A stretch of DNA of 64,000 nucleotides from Gemmiger formicilis (GTDB lineage: Bacteria > Bacillota > Clostridia > Oscillospirales > Ruminococcaceae). The notes below the pieces were generated by a model that worked only from the letters and a program-made list of their open reading frames with translations, did no database searches and was not told where the DNA came from. The stretch is taken from assembly GCF_900167555.1 (NCBI RefSeq), contig NZ_FUYF01000004.1, positions 62,001 to 126,000 on the forward strand, read 5' to 3'. A program made the position numbers and the translations under genes. Position 1 is the stretch's first letter; each line of letters opens with the position of its first letter. Positions 31,694 to 40,374 of the stretch are shown here, piece by piece.

Positions 31694-32419
31694 ATGAAAA
31701 AAGTACAACGAACGCTCGCTGCCGCATTGGCAGCCATGATGCTTATGGCTTTGGCCGGTTGCTCCAAGGGGGATGTGACCAAAGAGGTCAATTCCGGTTT
31801 ATCCGACCTGAAAGCGCAGGCCGCCGAACCGGCTGTTGAACCCCAGACGGAGACCCCGGCAGAGCCCAAGACCGGCGCGGCATCTGAGCCTGCATCCGAA
31901 CCTGCATCGGAGCCCGCTGCAGAGCCGGAGCCGGAAGCCACCGCCGAACCGGCCCCTGCTTCCGCGCCTGCGGACAATCCTGATTATCCATCGGCCGCCG
32001 GCCTGAACACCCCGACCCTGGAGGCATTCGGCACGGACTTTACGCTGGTGCTCAACGTGACCTGCCCCGACAAGGGCTGGTACAAGTCCGCGACCAGTTT
32101 CGGGGATTTCAAGCTGTTCCCGACCGATGACCCCAGCCATATCTTCTCCGGCGACCCGCGCATAACCTTTGAACTGAAAAGCGGTCTGGATAAGATCAAC
32201 TACTATTACGACGACTTTGAAAACGTGGAGGAACTTACCCCGCGCACCATCGGCGGCGTGGAGATGGCCGGACGCACCTACAAAAACGTGGGTATGTGGT
32301 GGACCGAATACTACGGTGAGATGCCCACCGGCGGCTGGCTGGCCATCAAGATCTCCGGTGTAGACATTGACCCCGGCACCGAGGGCGACACCGTGCTGAA
32401 CAGCGTCACCTTTGGCTAA
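31694..32419 (+). CDS. Lipoprotein of unknown function with Glu/Pro/Ala repeat linker
   Basis: The protein has 241 residues; ATG 31694 follows AAGGAGGACAGCT. The signal peptide ends in the lipobox LALAGC (Cys23). Residues 40-100 are a low-complexity linker built on repeated SEPA and AEPE units, which would hold the folded part away from the membrane. The C-terminal 135 residues form a globular domain (FTLVLNVTCPDKGWYKS, WWTEYYGEMPTGGW) that I do not recognise. It should sit on the outer face of the membrane. Confidence 0.8.
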   Translation: MKKVQRTLAAALAAMMLMALAGCSKGDVTKEVNSGLSDLKAQAAEPAVEPQTETPAEPKTGAASEPASEPASEPAAEPEPEATAEPAPASAPADNPDYPSAAGLNTPTLEAFGTDFTLVLNVTCPDKGWYKSATSFGDFKLFPTDDPSHIFSGDPRITFELKSGLDKINYYYDDFENVEELTPRTIGGVEMAGRTYKNVGMWWTEYYGEMPTGGWLAIKISGVDIDPGTEGDTVLNSVTFG

Positions 32420-32467
32420 GCACAGGCAGTTTGCCGCACTCTCAACCGAAAGGCGGGTGAACCAACC

Positions 32468-34087
32468 ATGAAAAGAAGCTGTGCCGTACTATTGGCGGCG
32501 GCAATGCTGCTGTCGGCGGCAGGCTGCGCACAGGACAGCAAGCGGTCCGAGCCGAGCAAACCGGCTGCAAGCGCAGTGAGCGAGACCTCCGCTGAAAATG
32601 TGGAAGCTGCGGAGGAGGCCCCGCAAAAGCCGCAGCCCTCCCGCAGGTTTGATGATTCCCGCATCTCTACGCTGTATGATGTGGAATTCAGCTACACCGA
32701 CCCCAACGGCAACAAGGACACCTATTTTTACGAGGTCCCGCAGATCGATGATGACACCGAGGGCGCAAGGAACATCAACGAGATGATCGGCTACCGCTTC
32801 GGCTATCTGGTGGAGCGCGCGCTGGACGCTCGTTCCCGCAATGACTTTATCGACACAAGCTACATCATCTGGGTCAGCAACTGGGACGGTCCCCTGCTGA
32901 GCCTGCAGATCACCAGCTCTGACGCGATGTACAACCACGATGTGGGTTCGTACCATTACAATTTTGCCACCGGGCAGGAGCTTTCCAACCCGGAGATGCT
33001 GGCGCATCTGGGCTACACCGACGACGCCAAGGTGATGCACGCGCTGGAACGCGCAGTAGCGCAGCATTTTGACACCTACTACGGCTACATCGACCCCGAC
33101 CAGACCGCCATGCTGTACATGATGCGCGCGCAGAGCCTGAGCAATCTGGACGGACTGTACAGCTACTATTCCCTGTATCCGAAATACAGCCACGGTTTTG
33201 TTGCCACGGTTCCGATGTACACCCCCGCCGGGTCGGGAATGTACTGGACGGATGTTCAGGTCGACCCCGACAAGCGCCAAGGCAGCGGCCAGATCCTGCA
33301 CGGGCAGGATGAATGGTTCACCTGCGATGTAAGCGCCGACGGCGCTGTGACGGTGCGTGCCTTGACCGACTATGTTACCCCTGACGGCGCTATGACCTAT
33401 CAGACCATGAAGGAATGGTACGAGTTGGGCGACAAGACCGAGTTTGCGGTCAGCGGCTGCTACAGCGACTATATAAAGATGCTGATGACCAGCATCGGGC
33501 AGGACTACGCCCCCTATGTTTTCCTTCTGACCGAGAACGGCAACGTCGAATACATTGATGTCATCAGCGGCGCACAGTGCGGCACGATGGTCAACGGCGG
33601 TCCGCTCTTCGGCATCAACGGCATTGTCCGGTTTGAGACCGGCACGGCCTACGATGCGGAGTACGGAGCCGAGTACGCGACTGTGTACGGCGTTTCCCGC
33701 GATAATGAAAAATTCAATCTGATGGAGGCTGTCTGGAACACCGCCCCGCTGAGCATTCCGAACATGGTCGGCTCCTTTGTGAGTGACGAGACCGGCACCT
33801 GGTTTGAAATCTGCGAGGATCAGCCAAACTTCTACACCGGCGCATACACCAACGGCCAGATGGTTCCGGCCACATGGGACAGCAGCATCTCCTACCTTGG
33901 TATGGATGACCGCGGCTGGATCTGCTCCGTTTCGCTGTTCCGTATGGATTCAGGGCGTACACAGCGCGAAACGCTGGCTATGATGCCCGCTGATTACGGC
34001 GGCGTCAATGTAATGCACATCGGTGGGGAATCCCTTCTGAACCTGCCGCAGCAGGAAGCTGTATGGTTTGAAATGACACAGGAATAA
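32468..34087 (+). CDS. Large lipoprotein of unknown function
   Basis: The protein has 539 residues. The signal peptide MKRSCAVLLAAAMLLSAAGC gives lipid Cys20. A short acidic linker (residues 25-60) precedes a region with FSYTDPNGNKDTYFYEVPQI and many aromatic residues. The first 250 mature residues may be a DUF3298/PdaC-like fold, judging from LSLQITSSDAMYNHDVGSYH and ATGQELSNPEML, but this is uncertain. The second half resembles beta-propeller sequence (YEYGAEYATVYGV-like repeats). It lies 48 bases after the first lipoprotein and is part of the same operon. Confidence 0.75.
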   Translation: MKRSCAVLLAAAMLLSAAGCAQDSKRSEPSKPAASAVSETSAENVEAAEEAPQKPQPSRRFDDSRISTLYDVEFSYTDPNGNKDTYFYEVPQIDDDTEGARNINEMIGYRFGYLVERALDARSRNDFIDTSYIIWVSNWDGPLLSLQITSSDAMYNHDVGSYHYNFATGQELSNPEMLAHLGYTDDAKVMHALERAVAQHFDTYYGYIDPDQTAMLYMMRAQSLSNLDGLYSYYSLYPKYSHGFVATVPMYTPAGSGMYWTDVQVDPDKRQGSGQILHGQDEWFTCDVSADGAVTVRALTDYVTPDGAMTYQTMKEWYELGDKTEFAVSGCYSDYIKMLMTSIGQDYAPYVFLLTENGNVEYIDVISGAQCGTMVNGGPLFGINGIVRFETGTAYDAEYGAEYATVYGVSRDNEKFNLMEAVWNTAPLSIPNMVGSFVSDETGTWFEICEDQPNFYTGAYTNGQMVPATWDSSISYLGMDDRGWICSVSLFRMDSGRTQRETLAMMPADYGGVNVMHIGGESLLNLPQQEAVWFEMTQE

Positions 34088-34129
34088 GCAAGGTTCTAAA
34101 ATATTACTTTATAAAAGGAGGCAGACACT

Positions 34130-35887
34130 ATGGCAACATGTACGCAATGTGGTGCCGAGTTAAAGCCCGGTACTAAATTCTGCGAGAATTGCGGTGCAAA
34201 AGTATCCGTACCGCAGCCCGCCGCACAGCCCGCAGCTGTGCCCCAGCCCCCGGTTCAGCCTACCCAGGCTGCACCGCCGCCCCCGCAGCCTGCACAGACG
34301 CCCCCGCAGCCGCAGGCAGGCGGCGGCAATCCCTATGCAGGCAGCGCACCTGCCGCCCCGCAGCCCCAGACGAACGCAGCGAATCCTTACGCGGGCAATG
34401 CGCCCGGCACACCGCCGCAGACCGGCGCAGGCGCACCGCTTTACGCCAGAAACACACCCCCGCCTGCGTCCACACCGCCGGATGCTCCCCATGCTGTCAC
34501 GCCGCCGCCACCCGGCGGCACGGGCGGCAACCCTTACGGCAATATGGCCCCCGGCGGCAAGCCCAAGCGCCCCCGCGCACCAATGTCCCCCAAGCGGATG
34601 ATCCTGATCGCCATCCCGGTGATATTCCTGCTTATGATCATCGTAACAATGATCAGCGGCTCCATCCGCACCGGCAAGCCGAACGCCAGTGACCCGAACC
34701 AGGGCACCTGGGAAGCAGCCTACGCCGAGGTCGGCGGCTCCGTGACGCAGGTCGAGGATGCCTTCGGCAGCGGGTTCCTGATGGACCTGAATGATAAGGG
34801 CAAGTGCGTTGTAACGGTGGACGGCACCAAGTCCTATGGCAAGTGGACGCTGAACGGCGGGGCCTTCCAGCTGGATTGCGGCGGCCTGAACTGCACCGGC
34901 ACCCTGCAAGACGAGATCCTGACCCTGAACGATGTGCAGGGACAGGGCGTAACGCTCTACTTCGTCAAGTCCGGCAGCACCATGCAGCAGCCTCTGGACG
35001 GTGACAACATGACCCAGGGCACCACCGCAGGCAGTGATACCGATGTGGGCATCTATGTGCTGGAATCCGCCTCCGACAGCGAGTACACCCTCTCCAAGGA
35101 GGAACTTGCCCTTGTCGATATGGAGGACTTCTACATTGAGCTGCGTGCGGACGGCACCGGCGAAACCTACATGGAGGATTTTGTCACCTTCCAATGGAAG
35201 GACGGCAACTTCTATGCGCTGACCGATCCCGATACCCCGGCCATGACCTACACCCGCGAGGGTGACCTGCTGACCATTGAGTTTGACGGTATGACCATGG
35301 TCTTTAAGCGCAGCGACACCAAGCCTGAAATCGACCCCGCCTTGCTGGACGGCGGCGATGACGAATATGACATCGACGGCACGGATGAGCCTGACCCGCC
35401 CTACACCTACGATGACGGCAACACCTACGCTGATTTGGGCAACACCAACTGGTACGGCTGGTTCCGGATGGAAAACTACAAGAATGTACCCAACCGCGAC
35501 TACTTTGACACCGACACCTACGATTGCTGGGGCTACATCGGTGAGAGCGAGGACGGCAGCCACTACTTTGAGGTTTACCGCGACGGTATGCCCGATGACC
35601 CGGTCATCACGATGTGGGTCAATGTCTATGATGACCATATCGAGCCTATCCTGGACGGCAGCGATTGGGTGCTGGATCAGCATATTGACGACAGCGAAGC
35701 ATACAACTTCAATATCTACCCGTACAACGACTGCATCTCGCTGTTCATGTATGACTACGAGGGCGACGACGGCACGGCCTGTGCGGTCAGCTTCTACATG
35801 AGACTGGACGGCACCGAGTGGAACGAGGAACTCGAGGAGCTGCCGCCCCGCTATGAGGAGTACAAGGCCGCCCTGGCCAACAAATGA
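34130..35887 (+). CDS. Zinc-ribbon membrane protein with duplicated extracytoplasmic domain
   Basis: The protein has 585 residues. Residues 1-24 are a zinc ribbon (CTQCGAELKPGTKFCENCG). Residues 25-155 are a Pro/Gln-rich linker with three NPYAG/NPYGN motifs (67, 85 and 134). One membrane helix spans about 157-177 (MILIAIPVIFLLMIIVTMI). The outer part has two related lipocalin-like units (FLMDLNDKGKCVVTVDG and FYIELRADGTGETYMED) and a third acidic, Tyr-rich region. The ribbon should be cytoplasmic and the tail outside. It lies between the large lipoprotein and the SPFH gene. Confidence 0.8.
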   Translation: MATCTQCGAELKPGTKFCENCGAKVSVPQPAAQPAAVPQPPVQPTQAAPPPPQPAQTPPQPQAGGGNPYAGSAPAAPQPQTNAANPYAGNAPGTPPQTGAGAPLYARNTPPPASTPPDAPHAVTPPPPGGTGGNPYGNMAPGGKPKRPRAPMSPKRMILIAIPVIFLLMIIVTMISGSIRTGKPNASDPNQGTWEAAYAEVGGSVTQVEDAFGSGFLMDLNDKGKCVVTVDGTKSYGKWTLNGGAFQLDCGGLNCTGTLQDEILTLNDVQGQGVTLYFVKSGSTMQQPLDGDNMTQGTTAGSDTDVGIYVLESASDSEYTLSKEELALVDMEDFYIELRADGTGETYMEDFVTFQWKDGNFYALTDPDTPAMTYTREGDLLTIEFDGMTMVFKRSDTKPEIDPALLDGGDDEYDIDGTDEPDPPYTYDDGNTYADLGNTNWYGWFRMENYKNVPNRDYFDTDTYDCWGYIGESEDGSHYFEVYRDGMPDDPVITMWVNVYDDHIEPILDGSDWVLDQHIDDSEAYNFNIYPYNDCISLFMYDYEGDDGTACAVSFYMRLDGTEWNEELEELPPRYEEYKAALANK

Positions 35888-35951
35888 CGACCTGATTTAT
35901 CTGTAACAAAACGGGGCGGGTCCTGCCCGCCCCTGACATAGGAGGATCACT

Positions 35952-37271
35952 ATGGGACTTATCAGAGCTGCAATGGGCGCTGCTGGCGGCGTTATGGCCG
36001 ACCAGTGGAAGGAATACTTTTATTGTGAAGCCATGCCGGCTGACCTGTTGGCCACACGCGGCTGGAAACGCCAGAGCGGACGCAGCGCCAACACAAAGGG
36101 CAGCGACAACATCATTACAAACGGCTCCATTGTGGCCGTTGCCGACGGCCAGTGTGCCATGATCGTGGAGCAGGGCAAGGTCGTGGATATGTGCGCCGAG
36201 CCGGGTGAGTACACCTACGATACCGGCAGCGCTCCCTCGCTCTTCAGCGGCGACCTGTCCGACTCTATCGGCGCAGTGTTCCAGAACATCGGCAAGCGCT
36301 TTACCTTCGGCGGCGAGGCCCCGATGGATCAGCGCATCTATTACTTCAACACCAAGGAGCTGGTGGGCAACAAATACGGCACGCCCAGCCCGGTGCCCTT
36401 CCGCGTGGTGGATCAGCGCGCCGGCATCGACATCGACATTGCCATCCGCTGCTTCGGTGAGTACAGCTACCGCATCACCAACCCCATTTTGTTCTACACC
36501 AATGTCTGCGGCAATGTGGAGGAAGGCTACACCCGCGATGAAATCGACGGGCAGCTGAAATCCGAGCTGATGACCGCCCTGCAGCCCGCTTTTGCCAAGA
36601 TCAGCGATATGGGCATCCGCTATTCCGCACTGCCCGGCCATACGATGGAGCTTGCCGAGGCCCTCAACGATGTGCTCTCCGCCAAGTGGGGTAAGCTGCG
36701 CGGCATTGAGATCGTATCCTTCGGTGTTTCCAGCGTGAAGGCCAGCGAGGAAGACGAGCAGATGCTCAAGGAAATGCAGCGCAACGCAGCCTTTATGGAC
36801 CCGACCCGCGCCGCTGCGCATCTTGTCGGCGCACAGGCCAGCGCTATGCAGACCGCAGCCGGCAATCAGGGCGCAGGCCCCGCCATGGCCTTTATGGGCA
36901 TGAATATGGCCGGTGCAGCCGGCGGTATGAACGCCCAGAACCTGTACCAGATGGGCGCGCAGCAGGCCGCCGCACAGCCCGCCCCGGCCCCGGCACCTGC
37001 CCCCGCCGGGTGGACCTGCAGCTGCGGCCAGACCGGCAACACCGGCAAATTCTGCGCAAACTGCGGCAGCCCCAAGCCGGCCCCGGCCCCCGCAGCCGGC
37101 AGCTGGGTATGCAGCTGCGGCACCTCCAACACCGGTAAGTTCTGCAGCAACTGCGGCAGCCCCAAGCCCGCACCGGCCCCCGCCAAGTGCAGCCAGTGTG
37201 GTTGGACCCCGGATGACCCGGCCCATCCGCCCAAGTTCTGCCCGGAGTGCGGTAAGCCGTTTGGCCAGTGA
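35952..37271 (+). CDS. SPFH/Band-7-like protein with three C-terminal zinc ribbons (YdjI-like)
   Basis: The protein has 439 residues. Residues 1-290 match the virion-core/YdjI type of SPFH domain (MADQWKEYFYCEAMPADLL, SDNIITNGSIVAVADGQCAMI, FGVSSVKASEEDEQMLKEMQ). After a Gly/Ala/Met-rich stretch come three zinc ribbons: CSCGQTGNTGKFCANCG, CSCGTSNTGKFCSNCG and CSQCGWTPDDPAHPPKFCPE, joined by Pro/Ala linkers. In Bacillus, YdjI links PspA to the membrane under stress. No PspA is found here. Three ribbons is more than the single one I expect in this family. Confidence 0.87.
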   Translation: MGLIRAAMGAAGGVMADQWKEYFYCEAMPADLLATRGWKRQSGRSANTKGSDNIITNGSIVAVADGQCAMIVEQGKVVDMCAEPGEYTYDTGSAPSLFSGDLSDSIGAVFQNIGKRFTFGGEAPMDQRIYYFNTKELVGNKYGTPSPVPFRVVDQRAGIDIDIAIRCFGEYSYRITNPILFYTNVCGNVEEGYTRDEIDGQLKSELMTALQPAFAKISDMGIRYSALPGHTMELAEALNDVLSAKWGKLRGIEIVSFGVSSVKASEEDEQMLKEMQRNAAFMDPTRAAAHLVGAQASAMQTAAGNQGAGPAMAFMGMNMAGAAGGMNAQNLYQMGAQQAAAQPAPAPAPAPAGWTCSCGQTGNTGKFCANCGSPKPAPAPAAGSWVCSCGTSNTGKFCSNCGSPKPAPAPAKCSQCGWTPDDPAHPPKFCPECGKPFGQ

Positions 37272-37759
37272 TGCGCAAAAAAATCGCTGCGGTGCTTTGC
37301 GCCGCAGCCGCTTTTCTGACAATGTCCGGCTGTAAAAAAGCGCCGCCCGGCACACTGACCGGTATCAGCATCAGTTATTCCGGTATGTGCTATGACGACA
37401 CCTATGGGTTTAGCATAAGAAACGACCCGGCTGACGGCTGCCTTTTCAGCTGTAATTACAAGGAGGATGAATGGGTGGAGCTGGAAAACATCCCGGTTGA
37501 GGACACCCATTGGCAAGAAGCCCTGGCTCTTGCAGAAAAGCTGGGGCTGGAAAGCCTGCCGGACGAAAAGGAAAGCCCTCCCGGCTTATTTATCACCGAT
37601 GAAACGTTAGATAGCGTTTGCCTGATTTACAAGGCCCCGGATGACGAGATCGTCTACCGTTATCTGGATGCCGATGGCAATACGCGCAGCGCCCTGCGCG
37701 ATTTTTTTGAGGATCTGGCAGGGCAGCTGCAAACCGAAGGAAAGAGAGGTGACGCATAA
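37271..37759 (+). CDS. Small lipoprotein of unknown function
   Basis: The protein has 162 residues. The start ATG overlaps the stop of the SPFH gene (TGATG), with no clear Shine-Dalgarno site, so it is translated by coupling. The signal peptide ends in the lipobox LTMSGC. The mature part (GTLTGISISYSGMCYDDTYGFSI, then a helical region WQEALALAEKLGLESLPDE) is not recognised. Its stop overlaps the start of the next gene (TAATG), tying it to both neighbours. Confidence 0.8.
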   Translation: MRKKIAAVLCAAAAFLTMSGCKKAPPGTLTGISISYSGMCYDDTYGFSIRNDPADGCLFSCNYKEDEWVELENIPVEDTHWQEALALAEKLGLESLPDEKESPPGLFITDETLDSVCLIYKAPDDEIVYRYLDADGNTRSALRDFFEDLAGQLQTEGKRGDA

Positions 37760-38835
37760 TGGCAACGCAGCTTACCAACTACCAATGCCCTGCCTGTACC
37801 GGTCCGCTTCACTTTGACGGTGCCAGCGGAAAGCTGGTGTGTGACTTCTGCGGCAGCAGCTACGACACCGCCGAGATCGAAGCCCTGTATGCCCAAAAAG
37901 AAGCCGCTGCCGAAACCGCCGCGCAAAACAAAGAAGCGCCCCCGCCCGACTCCGTCTGGAGTGAAAACGAGGCCGCCGGGCTGCGCAGCTATTCCTGCCC
38001 GTCCTGCGGCGCAGAGCTGATCTGTGACGAGACGACCGCCGCGACAAGCTGCCCGTACTGCGGCAACCCAACGGTCATTGCGGGGCAGTTCAGCGGTATG
38101 CAGCGGCCCGAGCTTGTCCTGCCGTTTGTGCTGGATAAGAACGCCGCCAAGGCCGCGCTGAAAAAATACTATCGCGGCAAGAGGTTCCTGCCCAATGCCT
38201 TCTCCTCGCAGAACCATATCGAGGAGATCAAGGGTGTGTATGTCCCGTTCTGGCTGTTTGATGCCAACGCCTCCGGCTCGGGCCTATATGAAGCCACGAC
38301 CAGCTCCAGCCACCGCAACGGCGATTACGTCATCACCACGACCAAGCACTATGATGTCCGCCGCGCGGGTACTACGCAGTTTATGGGTGTGCCGATGGAC
38401 GGCTCGACCAAGATGCCCAACGGCCACATGGACGCCATCGAGCCGTATGACTACCGTGCCTTCCAGCCCTTCTCGACAGCATTCCTGCCGGGCTACATGG
38501 CCGACAAATACGACGAGGACGCCGACACCTGCCAGGCCCGCGCCCACAGCCGTATGCAGAATTCGGTCAGCAGCGAGCTTTCGGCCAGCATTACCGGCTA
38601 CAACAGCGTAAGCACCCTGAGCGAGAATATCAGCATTGATTACACCGCCAAGCACTACGCGCTGCTGCCGGTCTGGATGCTGCACACCAAATGGCAGGGC
38701 AAGGACTACCTGTTCGCCATGAACGGGCAGACCGGCAAGCTGGTCGGCGACCTGCCGGTTGATAAGCGAAAGGTGGTCGCCTGGTTTGCGGGCATCAGTG
38801 TTCCGCTGATGATCCTGCTTGCATTCCTGCTTTGA
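37759..38835 (+). CDS. Two-zinc-ribbon membrane-anchored protein (YdjG-like)
   Basis: The protein has 358 residues. Two N-terminal TFIIB-type zinc ribbons are visible: CPACTGPLHFDGASGKLVCD (second Cys pair in CDFC) and CPSCGAELICDETTAATSCP (CPYC). A conserved soluble region with KKYYRGKRFLPNAF, KGVYVPFWLFDA and PVWMLHTKWQGKDYLFAMNG follows, then a C-terminal membrane helix (VVAWFAGISVPLMILLAFLL). This order is that of Bacillus YdjG, a partner of PspA, YdjH and YdjI in membrane stress. It is coupled to the small lipoprotein upstream (TAATG). Confidence 0.87.
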   Translation: MATQLTNYQCPACTGPLHFDGASGKLVCDFCGSSYDTAEIEALYAQKEAAAETAAQNKEAPPPDSVWSENEAAGLRSYSCPSCGAELICDETTAATSCPYCGNPTVIAGQFSGMQRPELVLPFVLDKNAAKAALKKYYRGKRFLPNAFSSQNHIEEIKGVYVPFWLFDANASGSGLYEATTSSSHRNGDYVITTTKHYDVRRAGTTQFMGVPMDGSTKMPNGHMDAIEPYDYRAFQPFSTAFLPGYMADKYDEDADTCQARAHSRMQNSVSSELSASITGYNSVSTLSENISIDYTAKHYALLPVWMLHTKWQGKDYLFAMNGQTGKLVGDLPVDKRKVVAWFAGISVPLMILLAFLL

Positions 38836-38851
38836 AAGGGGGAAACAGAGT

Positions 38852-39643
38852 ATGAAAAAGAAACTGTTTTCTCTGCTTACGGCACTGGTGCTGTGCCTGT
38901 TCTGCGCCCTGCCGGCGTTTGCCGAAATGCCGCTGGTGATGGACACCTACGAGCTGTTCAAACCCGAAGCGACCGCTGAATTGGAACAAAAGGCGCAGGA
39001 TGCCAGTGCCGGACACGGTGTCAATGTCTACCTGCTGACGGTGGCTGACATCGGCGGCCAGAACGTGCGCGAGTTCGCCAAGGATTGGTACCGCGACTAT
39101 GACCTTGGCTACGGCGAGGGCAAAAGCGGTATCCTGTTCCTGATTGCGCTGGATTCCCGCGATTATGTTACCATCACCTACGGCGGCGGTGTCACGGCCT
39201 TTACCGATTACCGCATTGCACAGATCGAGGATAAGATCGTGCCGATGCTCTCGGACGGAACGTATTACAAGGCCTCCGACACCTACATAGAAATGTGCGC
39301 TGACACGCTTGATTTCTATGCCGACAAGGGCGCGCCGCTGGACAGCGGCAACGACCCCGCCAAGGGTTGGATCAAGTGGGTGTTTGTGTTTGTCATTCCG
39401 CTGGCTGTGGCGAGCATCGTCTGCGGCATCTTCTACGCGCAGATGAAAACCGCCAACGAGCAGACCCACGCCAACGCCTACATGCCCGCCGAGGGTCTGG
39501 CGCTGTCCGTGGTGGAGGACACCTACACCCATACCACCGAAACCGAGCGCTACGACCCCGTCAAGGACGACAACTCGAGCAGCTCGAGCGGCTCGAGTAC
39601 CGACAGCGACGGTTTTGGCGGCAGCTCGGGCGGAAAATTTTAA
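38852..39643 (+). CDS. TPM-domain membrane protein (YdjH/YgcG-like)
   Basis: The protein has 263 residues. The start ATG 38852 is chosen for the signal peptide MKKKLFSLLTALVLCLF...AFA; a longer frame upstream lacks one. Residues 22-170 are a TPM domain (GHGVNVYLLTVADIGG, DYDLGYGEGKSGILFLIA, YGGGVTAF). One helix at about 180-203 anchors it, and a Ser/Gly-rich tail ends in FGGSSGGKF, a typical TPM-protein ending. Bacillus YdjH is the equivalent. It is the last gene of the operon, before a strong terminator. Confidence 0.87.
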   Translation: MKKKLFSLLTALVLCLFCALPAFAEMPLVMDTYELFKPEATAELEQKAQDASAGHGVNVYLLTVADIGGQNVREFAKDWYRDYDLGYGEGKSGILFLIALDSRDYVTITYGGGVTAFTDYRIAQIEDKIVPMLSDGTYYKASDTYIEMCADTLDFYADKGAPLDSGNDPAKGWIKWVFVFVIPLAVASIVCGIFYAQMKTANEQTHANAYMPAEGLALSVVEDTYTHTTETERYDPVKDDNSSSSSGSSTDSDGFGGSSGGKF

Positions 39644-39662
39644 GAGTATCCATTTTGACAAC

Positions 39663-39702
39663 AGCGGCGGCTTTCTTTGCGAAAGCCGCCGCTGGCCTTT
39701 TA
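39663..39702 (+). terminator. Terminator of the envelope operon
   Basis: A 13-bp stem, AGCGGCGGCTTTC with GAAAGCCGCCGCT, is followed by GGCCTTTTAT. Confidence 0.85.
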
Positions 39703-39761
39703 TCGGAATTTTTCGTTATAACTATGAGAAATGTTCTGCTGTTTAGGGGTACTGCAAGCAC

Positions 39762-39807
39762 AAAAAAGCTCCTGCAGCGTTTAATTCACGCTGCAGGAGT
39801 CTTTTTT
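39762..39807. terminator. Terminator of the small convergent gene
   Basis: CTCCTGCAGCGT pairs with ACGCTGCAGGAG around a 7-base loop; A- and T-runs on both sides allow bidirectional action. The rightward T-run overlaps the stop codon region of the gene ending at 39806. Confidence 0.8.
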
Positions 39808-40195
39808 ACTTTTTCCTTTTCAGCCAGAACACCTTAAACTTCCCGTATCCGTTGGGCTTGTCCTCGTCGAATTCCTCGGTCTTGACGTAGCGCTTGAAGG
39901 CACCGTCAAACTGCAGGGCGTTCCCGTCCTCCTGAATGTCGGTCAGCACGCGGGGAATGGCGGTTTTCTGGCTCTCAAACTCCGGTTCGCGGTCCCATAA
40001 AATGTTCCCGTCAGCGTCAAAGCCGTGGGCCCAGACGCTGAACACCAGACAGGCGGCCTCGCCGTAGCAGTAGCGCTCAAAGCGGATGCGGCCATCCAGA
40101 TAAAACAGCAGACAATCGCGAAAATGGGTCTCCAGCTCTTTCTCATAACGGCGCCCGCACCCGGACCCGGCAAAATCGGCAGCATTGGCAGTCAT
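39806..40195 (-). CDS. Hypothetical protein
   Basis: The protein has 129 residues; ATG 40195 is 6 bases after GGAGGG. It is soluble and rich in aromatic and charged residues (LLFYLDGRIRFERYCYGEAAC, EPEFESQKTAIPRVLTDIQ), ending in a basic KFKVFWLKRKK. I do not recognise the family. It stands alone, convergent with the envelope operon, and a REPIN-like repeat lies behind it. Confidence 0.65.
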   Translation of the reverse strand: MTANAADFAGSGCGRRYEKELETHFRDCLLFYLDGRIRFERYCYGEAACLVFSVWAHGFDADGNILWDREPEFESQKTAIPRVLTDIQEDGNALQFDGAFKRYVKTEEFDEDKPNGYGKFKVFWLKRKK

Positions 40196-40274
40196 GGCGT
40201 GCCCTCCTGTTTGTTAGTGCTTTTATTATACAGCAGGGCAGGGCGTTTCGCAAGCAGAAATATAGGGCGCGGCG

Positions 40275-40360
40275 GTAGGAGCCGGGCATGCCCGGCCCGG
40301 TGCTCTCCTGCAAATGCCCACCCGCCATATACCGCCGGGCCGCCTATATGCGGCCCCTGC
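40275..40360. repeat. 86-bp REPIN-like paired hairpin
   Basis: GTAG is followed by the hairpin GAGCCGGGC-AT-GCCCGGCCC. About 38 bases on comes an opposed hairpin GGGCCGC-CTATAT-GCGGCCC closed by CTGC (a variant of CTAC). The length is identical to copies at 46396, 48732 and 50467. It fills the gap between the hypothetical gene and the exporter genes. Confidence 0.6.
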
Positions 40361-40374
40361 TGCGCGGTAAAACA

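Noticed and set aside
34160-35683. Leftward 507-codon frame opposite the zinc-ribbon membrane protein
   Set aside because: Antisense to a gene with a clear zinc ribbon and membrane helix inside an operon of the other direction.
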